A DNA stretch of 64,000 nucleotides from NCBI RefSeq assembly GCF_002777915.1, contig NZ_NJGE01000002.1, forward strand, positions 104,824 to 168,823, given 5' to 3'. The notes beneath the pieces were generated by a model. It ran no database searches. It had not been told where the DNA came from and saw only the letters and a program-made list of their open reading frames with translations. This document shows positions 31,692 through 41,045 of the stretch, one piece after another (within the stretch, counting starts at the first letter, position 1; every line of letters begins with the position of its first letter). The translations under genes and the position numbers were made by a program. This stretch comes from Bartonella tribocorum. GTDB lineage: Bacteria > Pseudomonadota > Alphaproteobacteria > Rhizobiales > Rhizobiaceae.

Positions 31692-32760
31692 TCATTCACC
31701 ACAAGCGCTACATTTCCCTGCCCAACGAGAATGAACGGTTCCGCAATTTTGACAGATAAATTGAAGACGGTTCCGTACCATGATGATTTAACCAATTTGT
31801 TCTGGAAGATAATTGCTATCTGCCAGATCACTAAAGCGTGTGAAATCAGACTGAAAGGCAAGGGATACGATTCCTGTCGGTCCGTGACGTTGTTTTGCAA
31901 CAATAACATCAGCTTTTCCCATAATTTTATCCATTTCATCTTGCCATTTCTCATGTTCAAGAGTGCCTAATTTTGGTTCTTCATTTTTGAAATAATATTC
32001 TTCACGATAAACAAATAGAACGATGTCGGCATCTTGCTCGATAGAACCAGATTCACGTAAGTCAGAGAGTTGTGGACGTTTATCTGTTCTATTTTCAACT
32101 TGTCGCGAAAGCTGTGAAAGAGCGATAATAGGGATATTTAACTCTTTGGCTAAGGCTTTGAGCCCCGTCGTAATTTCTGTAATTTCTTGAACACGATTTT
32201 CAGATGAGCGCTTTGAGCTACTTGTCATGAGTTGGATATAATCGATAATTAAAACGTCCAAACCATGTTGTCGCTTGAGGCGTCGTGCACGGGCAGCCAG
32301 TTGCGTAATTGATATTCCCCCAGTTTGATCAATATAAAGGGGAGCCTTTTGGAGTTGGTTTACCGCACGGATGATTTTTGAAAATTGTTCATCTGAAATA
32401 TGACCACGTCGAATATCAGAAGAAGAGACTTCTGTTTGTTCAGAAATAATACGCGTTGCAAGCTGCTCTGAGGACATTTCAAGTGAGAAGAATCCTACAA
32501 TTCCCCCTTCATTTTCTTCGGTATTACCATTATGATTATAAGCATTGGCAATATTAAAGGCAATGTTCGTCGCAAGCGAAGTTTTACCCATACCAGGGCG
32601 CCCCGCAAGAATAATTAAGTCAGATGCTTGTAATCCTCCCATTTTTTCATCAAGTGTTTTAATATGGGTGGCTATCCCTGATAATTGTGAAGAACGTTGT
32701 TTCGCAGCACTTGCCATATCAAGTGCTTTTTTTATAGCCTCATTAAAATTTTCAAATCCG
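31678..32760 (-). repeat. Duplicated dnaB-radA segment, copy 2
   Basis: This is the direct-repeat partner of 30108-31190. In this copy dnaB is complete and radA is cut to 29 codons; in the other copy the reverse is true. That is the expected outcome of one tandem duplication with later decay of redundant parts. Confidence 0.75.
31692..31781 (-). pseudogene. radA: radA 5' fragment (29 codons)
   Basis: Starting 6 bases after the full dnaB stop, ATG 31781 opens a frame matching the first 29 residues of RadA with one change (Val6 to Leu). It includes both CxxC pairs of the zinc finger, then hits TGA where RadA has Trp30. Similarity runs on about 14 bases past this stop with a one-base shift, so a small deletion produced the stop. 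It is a remnant of the tandem duplication and keeps the native dnaB-radA spacing. Confidence 0.85.
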
Positions 32761-33278
32761 CCTCCATATTTCCCTTTTTCTGCGAGCTTAAATAACTGAT
32801 TTTCAACAGTTTCAATTTGTTGTGCAGGCGTAAGCTCAACAGGAGCATCAAAGGCTGTATTGACAACTTCAGTTCCAAGATTAATCAAAGAACGACGGAT
32901 AAAAAGATCGTAAATAACGCGTCCATAATCTTCAGCATTAATAATGGTGACTGCCTCTTTGGCTAGGCGAACAACATACTGGTATACAGTAATATCTCCA
33001 ATTTTCTCTTCCATTTGGATATGAGGCTTAATCGTAACTGGATCTACAAGTTTTCCTGTTTTAATAAGGTGAGATAAAATATCATAGATCTTTTGATGCA
33101 ACGGCTCAAAAAAATGTTCTGGCTTTAGAAAATCCGAAACGCGGTCGAGAGAATCATTGTTGATAAAGATGGCACCAAGTAATGCTTGTTCAGCTTCAAT
33201 ATTATGCGGAAGTTGCCGAAAAGAAGGGGAATCTTCTTTTTTCGAAGAACTGATATTAACAATGCTAGTTTCTTCCAT
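31788..33278 (-). CDS. dnaB: Replicative DNA helicase DnaB (complete copy)
   Basis: DnaB is the hexameric 5'-3' helicase that drives the replication fork and contacts primase and the DnaX complex. The 496 residues contain the N-terminal domain (LPHNIEAEQALLGAIF through residue about 160), a linker, and the RecA-like motor with Walker A GRPGMGKTS, FSLEMSSEQLA, Walker B LIIDYIQLM, and intact LSDLRESGSIEQDADIV. This is the only copy in the window with all expected parts, so it is presumed to be the essential one. It follows rplI, an order common in alphaproteobacteria. Confidence 0.95.
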   Translation of the reverse strand: MEETSIVNISSSKKEDSPSFRQLPHNIEAEQALLGAIFINNDSLDRVSDFLKPEHFFEPLHQKIYDILSHLIKTGKLVDPVTIKPHIQMEEKIGDITVYQYVVRLAKEAVTIINAEDYGRVIYDLFIRRSLINLGTEVVNTAFDAPVELTPAQQIETVENQLFKLAEKGKYGGGFENFNEAIKKALDMASAAKQRSSQLSGIATHIKTLDEKMGGLQASDLIILAGRPGMGKTSLATNIAFNIANAYNHNGNTEENEGGIVGFFSLEMSSEQLATRIISEQTEVSSSDIRRGHISDEQFSKIIRAVNQLQKAPLYIDQTGGISITQLAARARRLKRQHGLDVLIIDYIQLMTSSSKRSSENRVQEITEITTGLKALAKELNIPIIALSQLSRQVENRTDKRPQLSDLRESGSIEQDADIVLFVYREEYYFKNEEPKLGTLEHEKWQDEMDKIMGKADVIVAKQRHGPTGIVSLAFQSDFTRFSDLADSNYLPEQIG

Positions 33279-33875
33279 AATATTTTCCCATAAAATTCCA
33301 AGTCTAGCTACTTTAGGCGATAAATTTAAAATCGTATATTAAAAGAATAGAGCTACAAAGCTTCATTTTAAGTTAAAATCATATCATTTTTAAAAATTCT
33401 CTTCTAATTATTCATTTATCATTCGCGTATTATTTATATAACATCTATTTCGTATGTTCTATTTTTATAATAGATGACTTTTAAAATGGAGGTTCCTAGA
33501 CTCTGAATTGAAGTGTTTTGAAATTATGTGATTTTAAAATTCTAATACCAGTGTCAGTAGAATAACTTCTTTATAATTGAAATCATTGTAGATTACGTGA
33601 GGATATAATAAACCTACCCCTCATGCAAACTCTCCCCTTAAGGGTAGAATTTTAGATTATTTTTGCTTTTATGCTGGAGAAATAAGAGCATTTCCTCTTA
33701 GTGATATTATCATTTTGGGCACGCAATATCTCTAGATGATATATTTCTAATTCTTCATAAAAATTAGATTCTTTATGTATGACAGCCATAAAATACTCAA
33801 TTTAAAAGCGTGAGTATTTTATGGCCAATATTTTAAATGGAATAAAAGATATAAAACAGAAAACAAAAGGAGCAA
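33279..33875. other. Gap between rplI and dnaB
   Basis: No gene is supported in this 597-base AT-rich region. It holds a perfect 15-bp inverted repeat at 33785-33825, listed separately, and a weaker CTACCC/GGGTAG pair near 33614-33648 followed by T-rich DNA on the plus strand. The dnaB promoter is expected near its right-to-left start at 33279-33400. Confidence 0.45.
33785..33825. terminator. Perfect 15-bp inverted repeat downstream of rplI
   Basis: GCCATAAAATACTCA (33785-33799) pairs perfectly with TGAGTATTTTATGGC (33811-33825) around an 11-base loop. It lies about 50 bases past the rplI stop. It is AT-rich with no long T tract on either side, so it may be a weak or rho-assisted terminator or a protein-binding palindrome. 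Confidence 0.45.
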
Positions 33876-34472
33876 TTAAGCTTCTTGATGAGGAGTGTTT
33901 ATATCGTTGTCATTAATTTCTTCTATCAATAACTCTTCCTGATTTTCTTCTAATATTTCGTCTTGAATGTTATATATTTCTTCAGCAGAGGTAAGAGTTT
34001 CACCTTCTGCTTGGCGTTGTGCTTCACTGGTGGAACGTGCGACGTTAATAACCACAGAAATTTGAACTTCAGGATGGAGACTAAGAGTAATCGTATGAAG
34101 ACCGATCATTTTTATTGGATGATTAAGCTCAATTTGATTTCGCCCAATAGAGAAGCCTTCATCTGTTATGATTTCAGCAATATCACGGGTTGACACAGAT
34201 CCATAAAGTTGTCCTGTTTCACCAGCAGAACGAACAGCAATAAATGATTGACCATCAAGTTTGTCAGCAATTTTTTGTGCTTCGCTTTTGCGTTCAAGAT
34301 TGCGTGCTTCAAGTTGTGCACGTTGGGTTTCAAAATGTTTTTTATTAGCTTCATTTGCGCGTAAAGCTTTACCTTGAGGTAAGAGAAAATTACGTGCATA
34401 ACCATCTTTCACTGAGACAATATCACCCATCTGACCAAGACGAGGAATGCGCTCAAGTAGAATAATATCCAT
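33876..34472 (-). CDS. rplI: 50S ribosomal protein L9
   Basis: L9 is a two-domain ribosomal protein bridging L1-stalk r[36 protein letters not shown] is the typical N-domain, cited here only by its ends (MDIILLER... and ...[11 protein letters not shown]). The C-domain follows a helical linker. 198 residues is long because of an acidic C-terminal extension (residues about 155-198), as in other alphaproteobacteria. It closes the rpsF-rpsR-DUF2232-rplI operon. Confidence 0.95.
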   Translation of the reverse strand: MDIILLERIPRLGQMGDIVSVKDGYARNFLLPQGKALRANEANKKHFETQRAQLEARNLERKSEAQKIADKLDGQSFIAVRSAGETGQLYGSVSTRDIAEIITDEGFSIGRNQIELNHPIKMIGLHTITLSLHPEVQISVVINVARSTSEAQRQAEGETLTSAEEIYNIQDEILEENQEELLIEEINDNDINTPHQEA

Positions 34473-34497
34473 AGTTTTTCCTTTCGAACAAATAAAT

Positions 34498-35478
34498 TTA
34501 GGGAAGTTTTTTGTGTGATTGAAAATTGTATTGAATAGCCGCCCAAATACCCATCAAAACCATCATGAGAGAAATAGGTGGTAAAAAAACGATAGTTAAC
34601 ATAGCAATATAAACAAGAAAAAGGATAATAACCCGACCGTTGACGCCTTTTGTGATATTGTGAAGATATGCGAGACCACTAATTGATATGATAACAGTAT
34701 AGGCAGAGCTAAAGACACATGTCCCCAAATTAAGAGAATCACTCAATTCAGTCATTGACGCGATAGAAACAGCGATGAAAATAACAATTCCAGAAATTGG
34801 AAGGCGAAAAGTTGCACTCCAATCATCTCGAGGTCTTTTCAGCCACTTCATATATCGGGCTGTTATCACTGAAAAATAAAGATTACCAATGAGAAAAATC
34901 AAACTATAAATCGTCAGGGAAATAGCAGCTAAAGTTGCAGCATGCGCCATTAAAAACTCACGGACATTGAGTATATCATCTTCTTTTAATGACTGCAATT
35001 GTTGTAGAGTTTGTACTATATTTTCAATAATCTTTTTTGCAATGAGAGGGGTGCCTATCGCAGCTTTCACATAGAGTCCAATGAAAGTGACTATAAGAGC
35101 AATAAAGTTGGTTAAATGAAAAATAATGGATGATAATGGATACCATATCAGTGTGTTTTCTTTTTGCGCTGGGCGCGCAAGTCCAAGAAGCCAAGAGGCA
35201 TAAACAGCAGGAAGAAAGGATAACAGCATAAGCCCAACAGCAATATAGATATCCGTAGCTATGGCAAGAATAACAGTTGCACTTATTAAGGCAGCGAAGC
35301 TGGCAAATGTTCCTTGATTAAATGCAACAATAAAAATTGGCAATGAAAGAAAGCAGCCAAGAAAAAGAGAAAAATAGGGAGCGATATTAGCAACACTAAT
35401 GATTGCCATTCCTATCACAACAGCAAACAATCCCGCTAAAACACCGGTTAATATCTCATAAGTACGATTTTTTTTCAT
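34498..35478 (-). CDS. DUF2232 membrane protein
   Basis: This 326-residue protein has about eight or nine predicted transmembrane helices and belongs to the DUF2232 family by composition and location between rpsR and rplI. That location is conserved in alphaproteobacteria, with related proteins (YybS) in Firmicutes near rplI. It has no known activity. The ending is a short basic tail (NFQSHKKLP). Confidence 0.75.
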   Translation of the reverse strand: MKKNRTYEILTGVLAGLFAVVIGMAIISVANIAPYFSLFLGCFLSLPIFIVAFNQGTFASFAALISATVILAIATDIYIAVGLMLLSFLPAVYASWLLGLARPAQKENTLIWYPLSSIIFHLTNFIALIVTFIGLYVKAAIGTPLIAKKIIENIVQTLQQLQSLKEDDILNVREFLMAHAATLAAISLTIYSLIFLIGNLYFSVITARYMKWLKRPRDDWSATFRLPISGIVIFIAVSIASMTELSDSLNLGTCVFSSAYTVIISISGLAYLHNITKGVNGRVIILFLVYIAMLTIVFLPPISLMMVLMGIWAAIQYNFQSHKKLP

Positions 35479-35638
35479 TTATTGCTGTCCTGCTTTCTGC
35501 AGTTAGAGGCATTTTAATTCCTCAACTTTGATATTTAAGTGCTTAATATAGGATACAGTAAGCTATTTCTCTAATTCTCTAAACCATATAAGAAAAGCAA
35601 CTAGAGAGCTTCTCCAGTTGCTAGAATGTCTTGATCGT

Positions 35639-35887
35639 CTACTTTATAACGTATGGAAGTAAGCCTAAAAAGCGAGCGCGTTTGATAGCATTAGCTAATT
35701 CACGCTGCTTTTTCTGACTAACAGCTGTAATTCGTGAAGGAACAATTTTCCCACGTTCAGAAATATAACGCTGTAACAATTTTATATCTTTATAATCAAT
35801 TTTAGGCGCATTAGCCCCTGAAAAAGGGCATGTTTTACGACGACGATGAAAAGGGCGACGTGCAGAGTTTTGATTCGTATCAGTCAT
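35639..35887 (-). CDS. rpsR: 30S ribosomal protein S18
   Basis: S18 sits on the 30S platform beside S6. The 82 residues contain [28 protein letters not shown] and the basic [11 protein letters not shown] ending, all standard. Start and stop overlap rpsF by a single base, fitting co-translation of the S6:S18 heterodimer. Confidence 0.96.
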   Translation of the reverse strand: MTDTNQNSARRPFHRRRKTCPFSGANAPKIDYKDIKLLQRYISERGKIVPSRITAVSQKKQRELANAIKRARFLGLLPYVIK

Positions 35888-36294
35888 TATTCGACCCCTT
35901 CTATAGCATTTTCACGTTGACGACGTGGGGAACGAGAACGCTCTTCATCCTGACCAAAGTGCGTATTGCGATCAAGGTGTGAAAGCATCGCAGATTTTTC
36001 TTTTTCATGTTTTTCTACACGAATGGTCATGTAGCGTAAAATATCTTCATTGATTCGCATTTGACGCTCCATTTCAGCAATTGCTGCAGCTGGTGCATCG
36101 ATATTGATCAATACGTAATAAGCTTTACGGTTTTTACGAATCCGGTAAGCAAGAGGACGAAGTCCCCAATTTTCTACACGCCCAACCTTTCCACCGTGCG
36201 TTTCAATGACACCTTTGTAAAGGCTCAAAAGTTCATCAACTTGCTGCGGTGCAACGTCCTGTCGGGCAAGGAACATATGTTCATAAAGAGCCAT
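35887..36294 (-). CDS. rpsF: 30S ribosomal protein S6
   Basis: S6 binds S18 and rRNA on the platform. [33 protein letters not shown] and the acidic-basic tail are typical. ATG 36294 follows AGAAAGG and gives 135 residues; the frame extends to 36312 but those six residues are not S6-like. First gene of the ribosomal operon, so the upstream leader is the probable site of regulation. Confidence 0.95.
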   Translation of the reverse strand: MALYEHMFLARQDVAPQQVDELLSLYKGVIETHGGKVGRVENWGLRPLAYRIRKNRKAYYVLINIDAPAAAIAEMERQMRINEDILRYMTIRVEKHEKEKSAMLSHLDRNTHFGQDEERSRSPRRQRENAIEGVE

Positions 36295-36640
36295 TGTTTT
36301 GCCTTTCTTCAATTAAATCTTACCGGTTTTAGCGCAAAGCCTCTGCGACTTGTCTTTTTGGGAAATCCAAAGAAGAAAGGACGCGTTTACAATGTGAGAC
36401 ATCTCAGAGCGGAGACACGGGAGGCCGGAAACATTGTATTTCCTACTGGTATTTTGCAGCCCTCCGTTCAACCTCCAGCTAAAGTGCCGGCAACGAACAT
36501 TTCACATCTACAGGTTATTTCTTAAAATAGCAAGTTTATACCCATAAAAAAATAGATTTATTAAATCTTGATATATTTTCAATATATTTCCCTCTTCTAC
36601 AAAAAGATAGTACTGTAACATACAGATAAAGGAGAGAAAA
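36295..36640 (-). promoter_or_regulatory. rpsF leader and divergent promoter region
   Basis: This 346-base gap separates divergent rpsF and the PAP2 gene. About 36330-36510 is clearly richer in G+C than other gaps in the window and is adjacent to the rpsF start. That would suit a structured 5' leader, perhaps the S6:S18-binding autoregulatory type known from many bacteria. I could not fold it reliably, so this is inference. Confidence 0.3.
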
Positions 36641-37228
36641 ATGGATTTTTTAAACCAGATTGATGTTACGCTCTTTAAGATGTTTGTCGGCAATCATCAG
36701 TCTTGGTCAATTTTAGTTTTGTTCAGTATTTTTTGTGCAAAGTTTTTAATTTACATTATTCCTCTTCATCTTTGTGCATTGTGGTTTTGTGGTGGAGAAA
36801 GGGAACGATGTGTCGTGCTAAGCATTTGCATGAGCATTTGTACGGCTCTTTTTATAGGTTATCTCATTTCTCTCATTTATTTTCATCAACGCCCATTTGT
36901 TGTAGGGTTGACAACACCACTGATTAAACATCGTCCAACAGCTTCTTTTCCTAGTAATCACGCCTTAACCATTGCATCTTATACAGCAAACTTTTATTTT
37001 TACCGATACAAAGGTCCTTTTAAATTGGCTGTGGTATTTTTATGCTTGATTTGTTGGTCTCGCATTTTTGTGGGGGTACATTATCCTTTTGATATTTTAG
37101 CAGGTATAGTTTTAGGAAGTCTGATAAGTTTGGGTGTTATTCAGTTTATGGCCCCCTATTTTCCTAAGTTTTTATATCAAATTCCGCCCTTAAAATATAA
37201 TTTGAAAAGAGATATTCGTTCTAAATAA
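36641..37228 (+). CDS. PAP2-family phosphatase (possible undecaprenyl-diphosphatase)
   Basis: This 195-residue membrane phosphatase shows the PAP2 signature parts HQRPFV, ASFPSNHALTIASY and SRIFVGVHYPFDILAG, placing catalytic His residues in PSNH and GVHYP. About five hydrophobic helices are visible. BcrC-like members recycle undecaprenyl pyrophosphate; others act on lipid A or phospholipids, so the substrate is uncertain. GGAGAG precedes the ATG. Confidence 0.8.
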   Translation: MDFLNQIDVTLFKMFVGNHQSWSILVLFSIFCAKFLIYIIPLHLCALWFCGGERERCVVLSICMSICTALFIGYLISLIYFHQRPFVVGLTTPLIKHRPTASFPSNHALTIASYTANFYFYRYKGPFKLAVVFLCLICWSRIFVGVHYPFDILAGIVLGSLISLGVIQFMAPYFPKFLYQIPPLKYNLKRDIRSK

Positions 37229-37305
37229 AGCACTTTGTCTTGACTTTTTGCGGATGAATAAGGTCAAAAGAAAATCATTTAATGGCACAATTAAGGAGTC
37301 GATTA

Positions 37306-38250
37306 ATGGGTGCAGCTTTTATTTTTCCAGGGCAAGGGAGTCAACTTGTAGGAATGGGGAAGGCGCTTACAGAACAATTTGTTGCGGCGCGAATGGTTTT
37401 TGAGGAAGTTGATGATGCTTTGGGTGAGAAATTATCAGAGATCATTTTTGAAGGACCAGCAGATGTTTTAACGTTAACAACCAATGCACAACCAGCATTA
37501 ATGGCTGTATCTATGGCTGTCATTCGTGTGATGGAACAATTAGGGCTTCGTATAGAAGAAAAGATCAAGTTTGTTGCCGGTCATTCTTTAGGCGAGTATT
37601 CGGCTCTTTGTGCTGCTGGTACATTGAGTCTTACAGATACGGCAAGGCTTTTGCGCATTCGTGGCAATGCTATGCAGGCTGCTGTTGCGGTTGGTGAAGG
37701 CTCTATGGCCGCACTTATCGGTTTGGAAGAGCACGTTGTGGAAGAAATTTGCGAAACTGTTTCTGAAGAAGGACTATGCCAGATTGCCAACGATAATGGT
37801 GGTGGGCAAATTGTTATTTCAGGTGTGGCAAAAGCCGTTGAGACAGCGCTAGAGATTGCATCAACAAAAGGTGCAAAACGTGCACTTCTTCTTCCGGTTT
37901 CTGCACCTTTTCATTCGTCTTTAATGCAGCCTGCTGCTGATGCCATGAAGAAAGCACTTTTGGCTGTTAACAAAACTGCCCCTATTGTTCCTTTGATTGC
38001 CAATGTTTCTGTTGCACCAGAAAGCGATCCTGAGCGTATTGCTGCTCTTCTTGTTCAACAAGTGACTGGGAGAGTGCGATGGCGTGAAACAATAGAATGG
38101 ATTGGCACTAATGGGGTCAACACGCTTTTTGAAGTTGGTTCTGGAAAAGTATTAACAGGTTTAACACGCCGTATTAACAAGGATATAAGGGGGATAACAA
38201 TTGGAACAGTTGATGAAATAGAATCAGCGCTAGAAATGCTTGGCGTTTAA
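37306..38250 (+). CDS. fabD: Malonyl-CoA:ACP transacylase
   Basis: FabD loads malonyl groups on ACP for fatty acid synthesis. IFPGQGSQLVGMGK, the nucleophile in GHSLGEYSAL, and a late His in SAPFHSSLM are conserved. ATG 37306 follows AAGGAG with 7-base spacing and yields 314 residues; an upstream in-frame ATG at 37282 is less well placed. First gene of fabD-fabG-acpP-fabF. Confidence 0.95.
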   Translation: MGAAFIFPGQGSQLVGMGKALTEQFVAARMVFEEVDDALGEKLSEIIFEGPADVLTLTTNAQPALMAVSMAVIRVMEQLGLRIEEKIKFVAGHSLGEYSALCAAGTLSLTDTARLLRIRGNAMQAAVAVGEGSMAALIGLEEHVVEEICETVSEEGLCQIANDNGGGQIVISGVAKAVETALEIASTKGAKRALLLPVSAPFHSSLMQPAADAMKKALLAVNKTAPIVPLIANVSVAPESDPERIAALLVQQVTGRVRWRETIEWIGTNGVNTLFEVGSGKVLTGLTRRINKDIRGITIGTVDEIESALEMLGV

Positions 38251-38271
38251 TCTATAAGGAGTTTAAAAAAA

Positions 38272-39009
38272 ATGTTTAGATTAACAGGACGTAAGGCTCT
38301 TGTAACAGGGGCATCGGGAGGAATTGGTGAGGCAATTGCACGTTGTTTCCACGCACAAGGAGCCATTGTTGGTCTTCATGGAACACGTGAAGACAAGCTT
38401 AAAGAAGTGGCAGCAGAATTAGGGCGGAATGTTTTTGTGTTTCCCGCTAATCTTTCTGAACGTCAATCAATTAAACAATTGGCTGAAGTTGCAGAAAAAG
38501 AAATGGATGGTATTGATATTTTGGTCAATAATGCAGGAATCACCAAGGATGGTCTTTTTGTGCGGATGCAAGATAAAGACTGGGATGATGTTTTAGAAGT
38601 TAACCTAACAGCTGCTTCTCTTTTGGCGCGTGAATTAACACATTCTATGATGCGTCGTCGTTATGGAAGGATTATTAATATTACATCTGTTGTTGGTGTT
38701 GTTGGAAATCCTGGACAAACGAATTATTGTGCTGCAAAAGCGGGCTTGATAGGTTTTTCCAAAGCATTGGCACAAGAAATTGCTTCACGAAACATTACTG
38801 TTAATTGTATTGCTCCGGGATTTATTAAATCGGCAATGACAGATAAGCTTAATGAAAAGCAAAAAGAAGCCATTATGGCTGCGATTCCAATGAAGCGTAT
38901 GGGGAGTGGGCAAGAAATAGCCGCTGCTGCTGTTTATCTAGCGAGCGATGAAGCGGCCTATATGACAGGTCAAACACTCCATATTAATGGTGGAATGGCA
39001 ATGATTTAA
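38272..39009 (+). CDS. fabG: 3-oxoacyl-ACP reductase
   Basis: FabG is the NADPH-dependent keto reduction step of type II fatty acid synthesis. It is an SDR of 245 residues with GASGGIGEAIARCF, NNAGITKDGLFVRM, Ser in NITSVVGVVGNPGQTNY and catalytic YCAAK. It follows fabD by 21 bases with an AAGGAG site. Confidence 0.95.
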   Translation: MFRLTGRKALVTGASGGIGEAIARCFHAQGAIVGLHGTREDKLKEVAAELGRNVFVFPANLSERQSIKQLAEVAEKEMDGIDILVNNAGITKDGLFVRMQDKDWDDVLEVNLTAASLLARELTHSMMRRRYGRIINITSVVGVVGNPGQTNYCAAKAGLIGFSKALAQEIASRNITVNCIAPGFIKSAMTDKLNEKQKEAIMAAIPMKRMGSGQEIAAAAVYLASDEAAYMTGQTLHINGGMAMI

Positions 39010-39270
39010 GTATTTTCTTGTATTCCACATTGATTTATAAGATGTATTATTTTAGATAGTAACGATTGGAATGAAAAGATGCGCTATTTCTTTAACATGG
39101 TCGTTATCAATTGATGTCGGAATGTCAGATTGGTTCATTTTATAGGGAATATCCACAGGATGTTTTAAATCATTGCTAAAATCTTTTAAAGGAATGCATC
39201 TATTTACTTGATTAGATGAACCGATATAGTTAACCAAATTATAGGAAAATATAAATTCGAGGATTTCAAC

Positions 39271-39507
39271 ATGAGTGATACAGTAGAGCGCGTTAAGAAA
39301 ATTATTGTGGAACATCTTGGGGTTAATGCTGATAAAGTCGTAGAAAATGCGAGCTTTATCGATGATCTAGGGGCTGATAGCCTTGATACGGTTGAGCTTG
39401 TTATGGCTTTTGAAGAAGAATTTGGTGTAGAAATTCCAGATGAAGCTGCCGAAACGATTTTCACAGTTGGTGATGCAGTCAAGTTCATTGATAAAGCTTC
39501 TGCATGA
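39271..39507 (+). CDS. acpP: Acyl carrier protein
   Basis: AcpP carries growing acyl chains on a phosphopantetheine arm added by AcpS (9768-10169). The 78 acidic residues contain the [19 protein letters not shown] helix with the modified Ser. A 261-base gap before it suggests its own promoter, as usual for this highly expressed gene, and a strong hairpin follows it. Confidence 0.96.
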   Translation: MSDTVERVKKIIVEHLGVNADKVVENASFIDDLGADSLDTVELVMAFEEEFGVEIPDEAAETIFTVGDAVKFIDKASA

Positions 39508-39515
39508 TTATTAAA

Positions 39516-39550
39516 AGGCAAAGGCATTCATTGCTTTTGCCTGTATTTTT
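39516..39550 (+). terminator. Rho-independent terminator after acpP
   Basis: AGGCAAAGGCA (39516-39526) pairs with TGCTTTTGCCT (39532-39542) with one mismatch and a 5-base loop, followed by GTATTTTT. It begins 8 bases after the acpP stop and would separate abundant acpP mRNA from fabF. Confidence 0.75.
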
Positions 39551-39608
39551 CGGAGCTCTTTTGAAAAGAGAGCTTTGAGAGCTGAAGTTTAGTTCAAGGT
39601 TGGAAATT

Positions 39609-40871
39609 ATGAGACGTGTTGTTATTACTGGTTTAGGATTGGTATCTCCATTAGCTGGTAATATTGAATATAGTTGGGAGCGACTTCTTGAAGGAAGAAG
39701 TGGTGTTCGGCGTATTACTGAATTTGATGTATCTGATTTGCCATGCCAGATTGCGGCGCGTATCCCCTTAGGGGATGGAACAGAGGGGACCTATAATGCT
39801 GATTTGTATATGGAACCTAAAGAGCAGCGGAAGGTTGATGCATTTATTGTTTATGCAATGGCTGCTGCTAACCAAGCACTTTCTGATGCTGAATGGTTTC
39901 CTAAGAGTGATGAAGATCAGATTTGTACAGGGGTATTGATCGGTTCGGGGATTGGGGGAATTGAGGGCATTGTTGAAGCGGGTTATACACTCCGTGATAA
40001 AGGTCCGCGCCGTGTTTCTCCTTTTTTTATTCCAGGTCGTTTGATTAATCTTGCTTCTGGTTATGTGTCTATTCAATATGGCTTACGAGGACCTAATCAT
40101 TCGGTTGTGACAGCTTGTTCGACGGGGGCCCATGCGATCGGTGATGCGGCACGTTTGATTATGTTCGGTGATGCAGATGTCATGGTGGCAGGGGGAACTG
40201 AATCTCCGATAAATCGGATATCTCTTGCGGGCTTTGCTGCTTGTAGAGCTCTTTCTACTTGCCGCAATGATGATCCTGAACGAGCTTCACGTCCTTATGA
40301 TGCTGATCGTGATGGTTTTGTGATGGGGGAAGGAGCGGCAATTGTTGTTTTAGAAGAGCTGGAACATGCAAAAAAACGAGGAGCACGTATTTATGCTGAG
40401 GTTATCGGCTATGGTTTATCGGGTGATGCTTACCACATTACAGCGCCTTCAGAAAGTGGTGAAGGGGCACAGCGTAGTATGATGGCCGCTCTTAAGCGTG
40501 CACAAGTGAATGTGAGTGAACTTGATTATATTAACGCTCATGGTACATCAACGATGGCTGATTCCATAGAGCTAGCAGCTGTTGAACGTGTTCTGGGAAG
40601 TTATGCACCACAAGTTTCTATGTCATCAACGAAATCCTCTATCGGGCATTTACTTGGTGCAGCTGGTGCTGCTGAGGCTATTTTTTGTGTTTTAGCTATA
40701 CGCGATAACATAGCGCCAGCGACACTTAATCTTGACAATCCATCGATTGAAACGAAAATCGATCTTGTCCCGCACAAACCACGTGAACGAAAGATTGATA
40801 CGATACTTTCAAATTCTTTTGGATTTGGTGGGACAAATGCATCATTGGTGATGCGACGTTTTAGGGGATAA
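39609..40871 (+). CDS. fabF: 3-oxoacyl-ACP synthase II
   Basis: FabF is the condensing enzyme elongating acyl-ACP. The catalytic Cys is in VTACSTGAHAIG, with the His residues in NAHGTSTMADS and SSIGHLLGAAGA; FGFGGTNASL closes the protein. ATG 39609 after AAGGTTGGAAATT gives 420 residues; a TTG at 39600 is a less likely start. A short hairpin (TTCACCTT/AAGGTGAA, 40906-40927) follows. Confidence 0.95.
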   Translation: MRRVVITGLGLVSPLAGNIEYSWERLLEGRSGVRRITEFDVSDLPCQIAARIPLGDGTEGTYNADLYMEPKEQRKVDAFIVYAMAAANQALSDAEWFPKSDEDQICTGVLIGSGIGGIEGIVEAGYTLRDKGPRRVSPFFIPGRLINLASGYVSIQYGLRGPNHSVVTACSTGAHAIGDAARLIMFGDADVMVAGGTESPINRISLAGFAACRALSTCRNDDPERASRPYDADRDGFVMGEGAAIVVLEELEHAKKRGARIYAEVIGYGLSGDAYHITAPSESGEGAQRSMMAALKRAQVNVSELDYINAHGTSTMADSIELAAVERVLGSYAPQVSMSSTKSSIGHLLGAAGAAEAIFCVLAIRDNIAPATLNLDNPSIETKIDLVPHKPRERKIDTILSNSFGFGGTNASLVMRRFRG

Positions 40872-41045
40872 TTAAGTATTTTTATTTAATTTCTACTTTT
40901 GAATTTTCACCTTTATTATAAGGTGAATAAGAAATTATAATATTGTCCTTAATCGCTATTGAGAGGTTATGTCCTATGTGGAAAATGGAACATCATTAAA
41001 GGACATAAATGATTCCTCTTCAAATCATTGAGCAGATCATTAGGC

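Noticed and set aside
36061..36525. 154-codon plus-strand frame across rpsF and its leader
   Set aside because: It is antisense to rpsF for most of its length, and the remainder lies in the probable leader. No family features were seen.
40906..40927. Hairpin after fabF (TTCACCTT/AAGGTGAA)
   Set aside because: The stem is short and AT-rich with no T tract, so it was mentioned only under fabF and not called a terminator.
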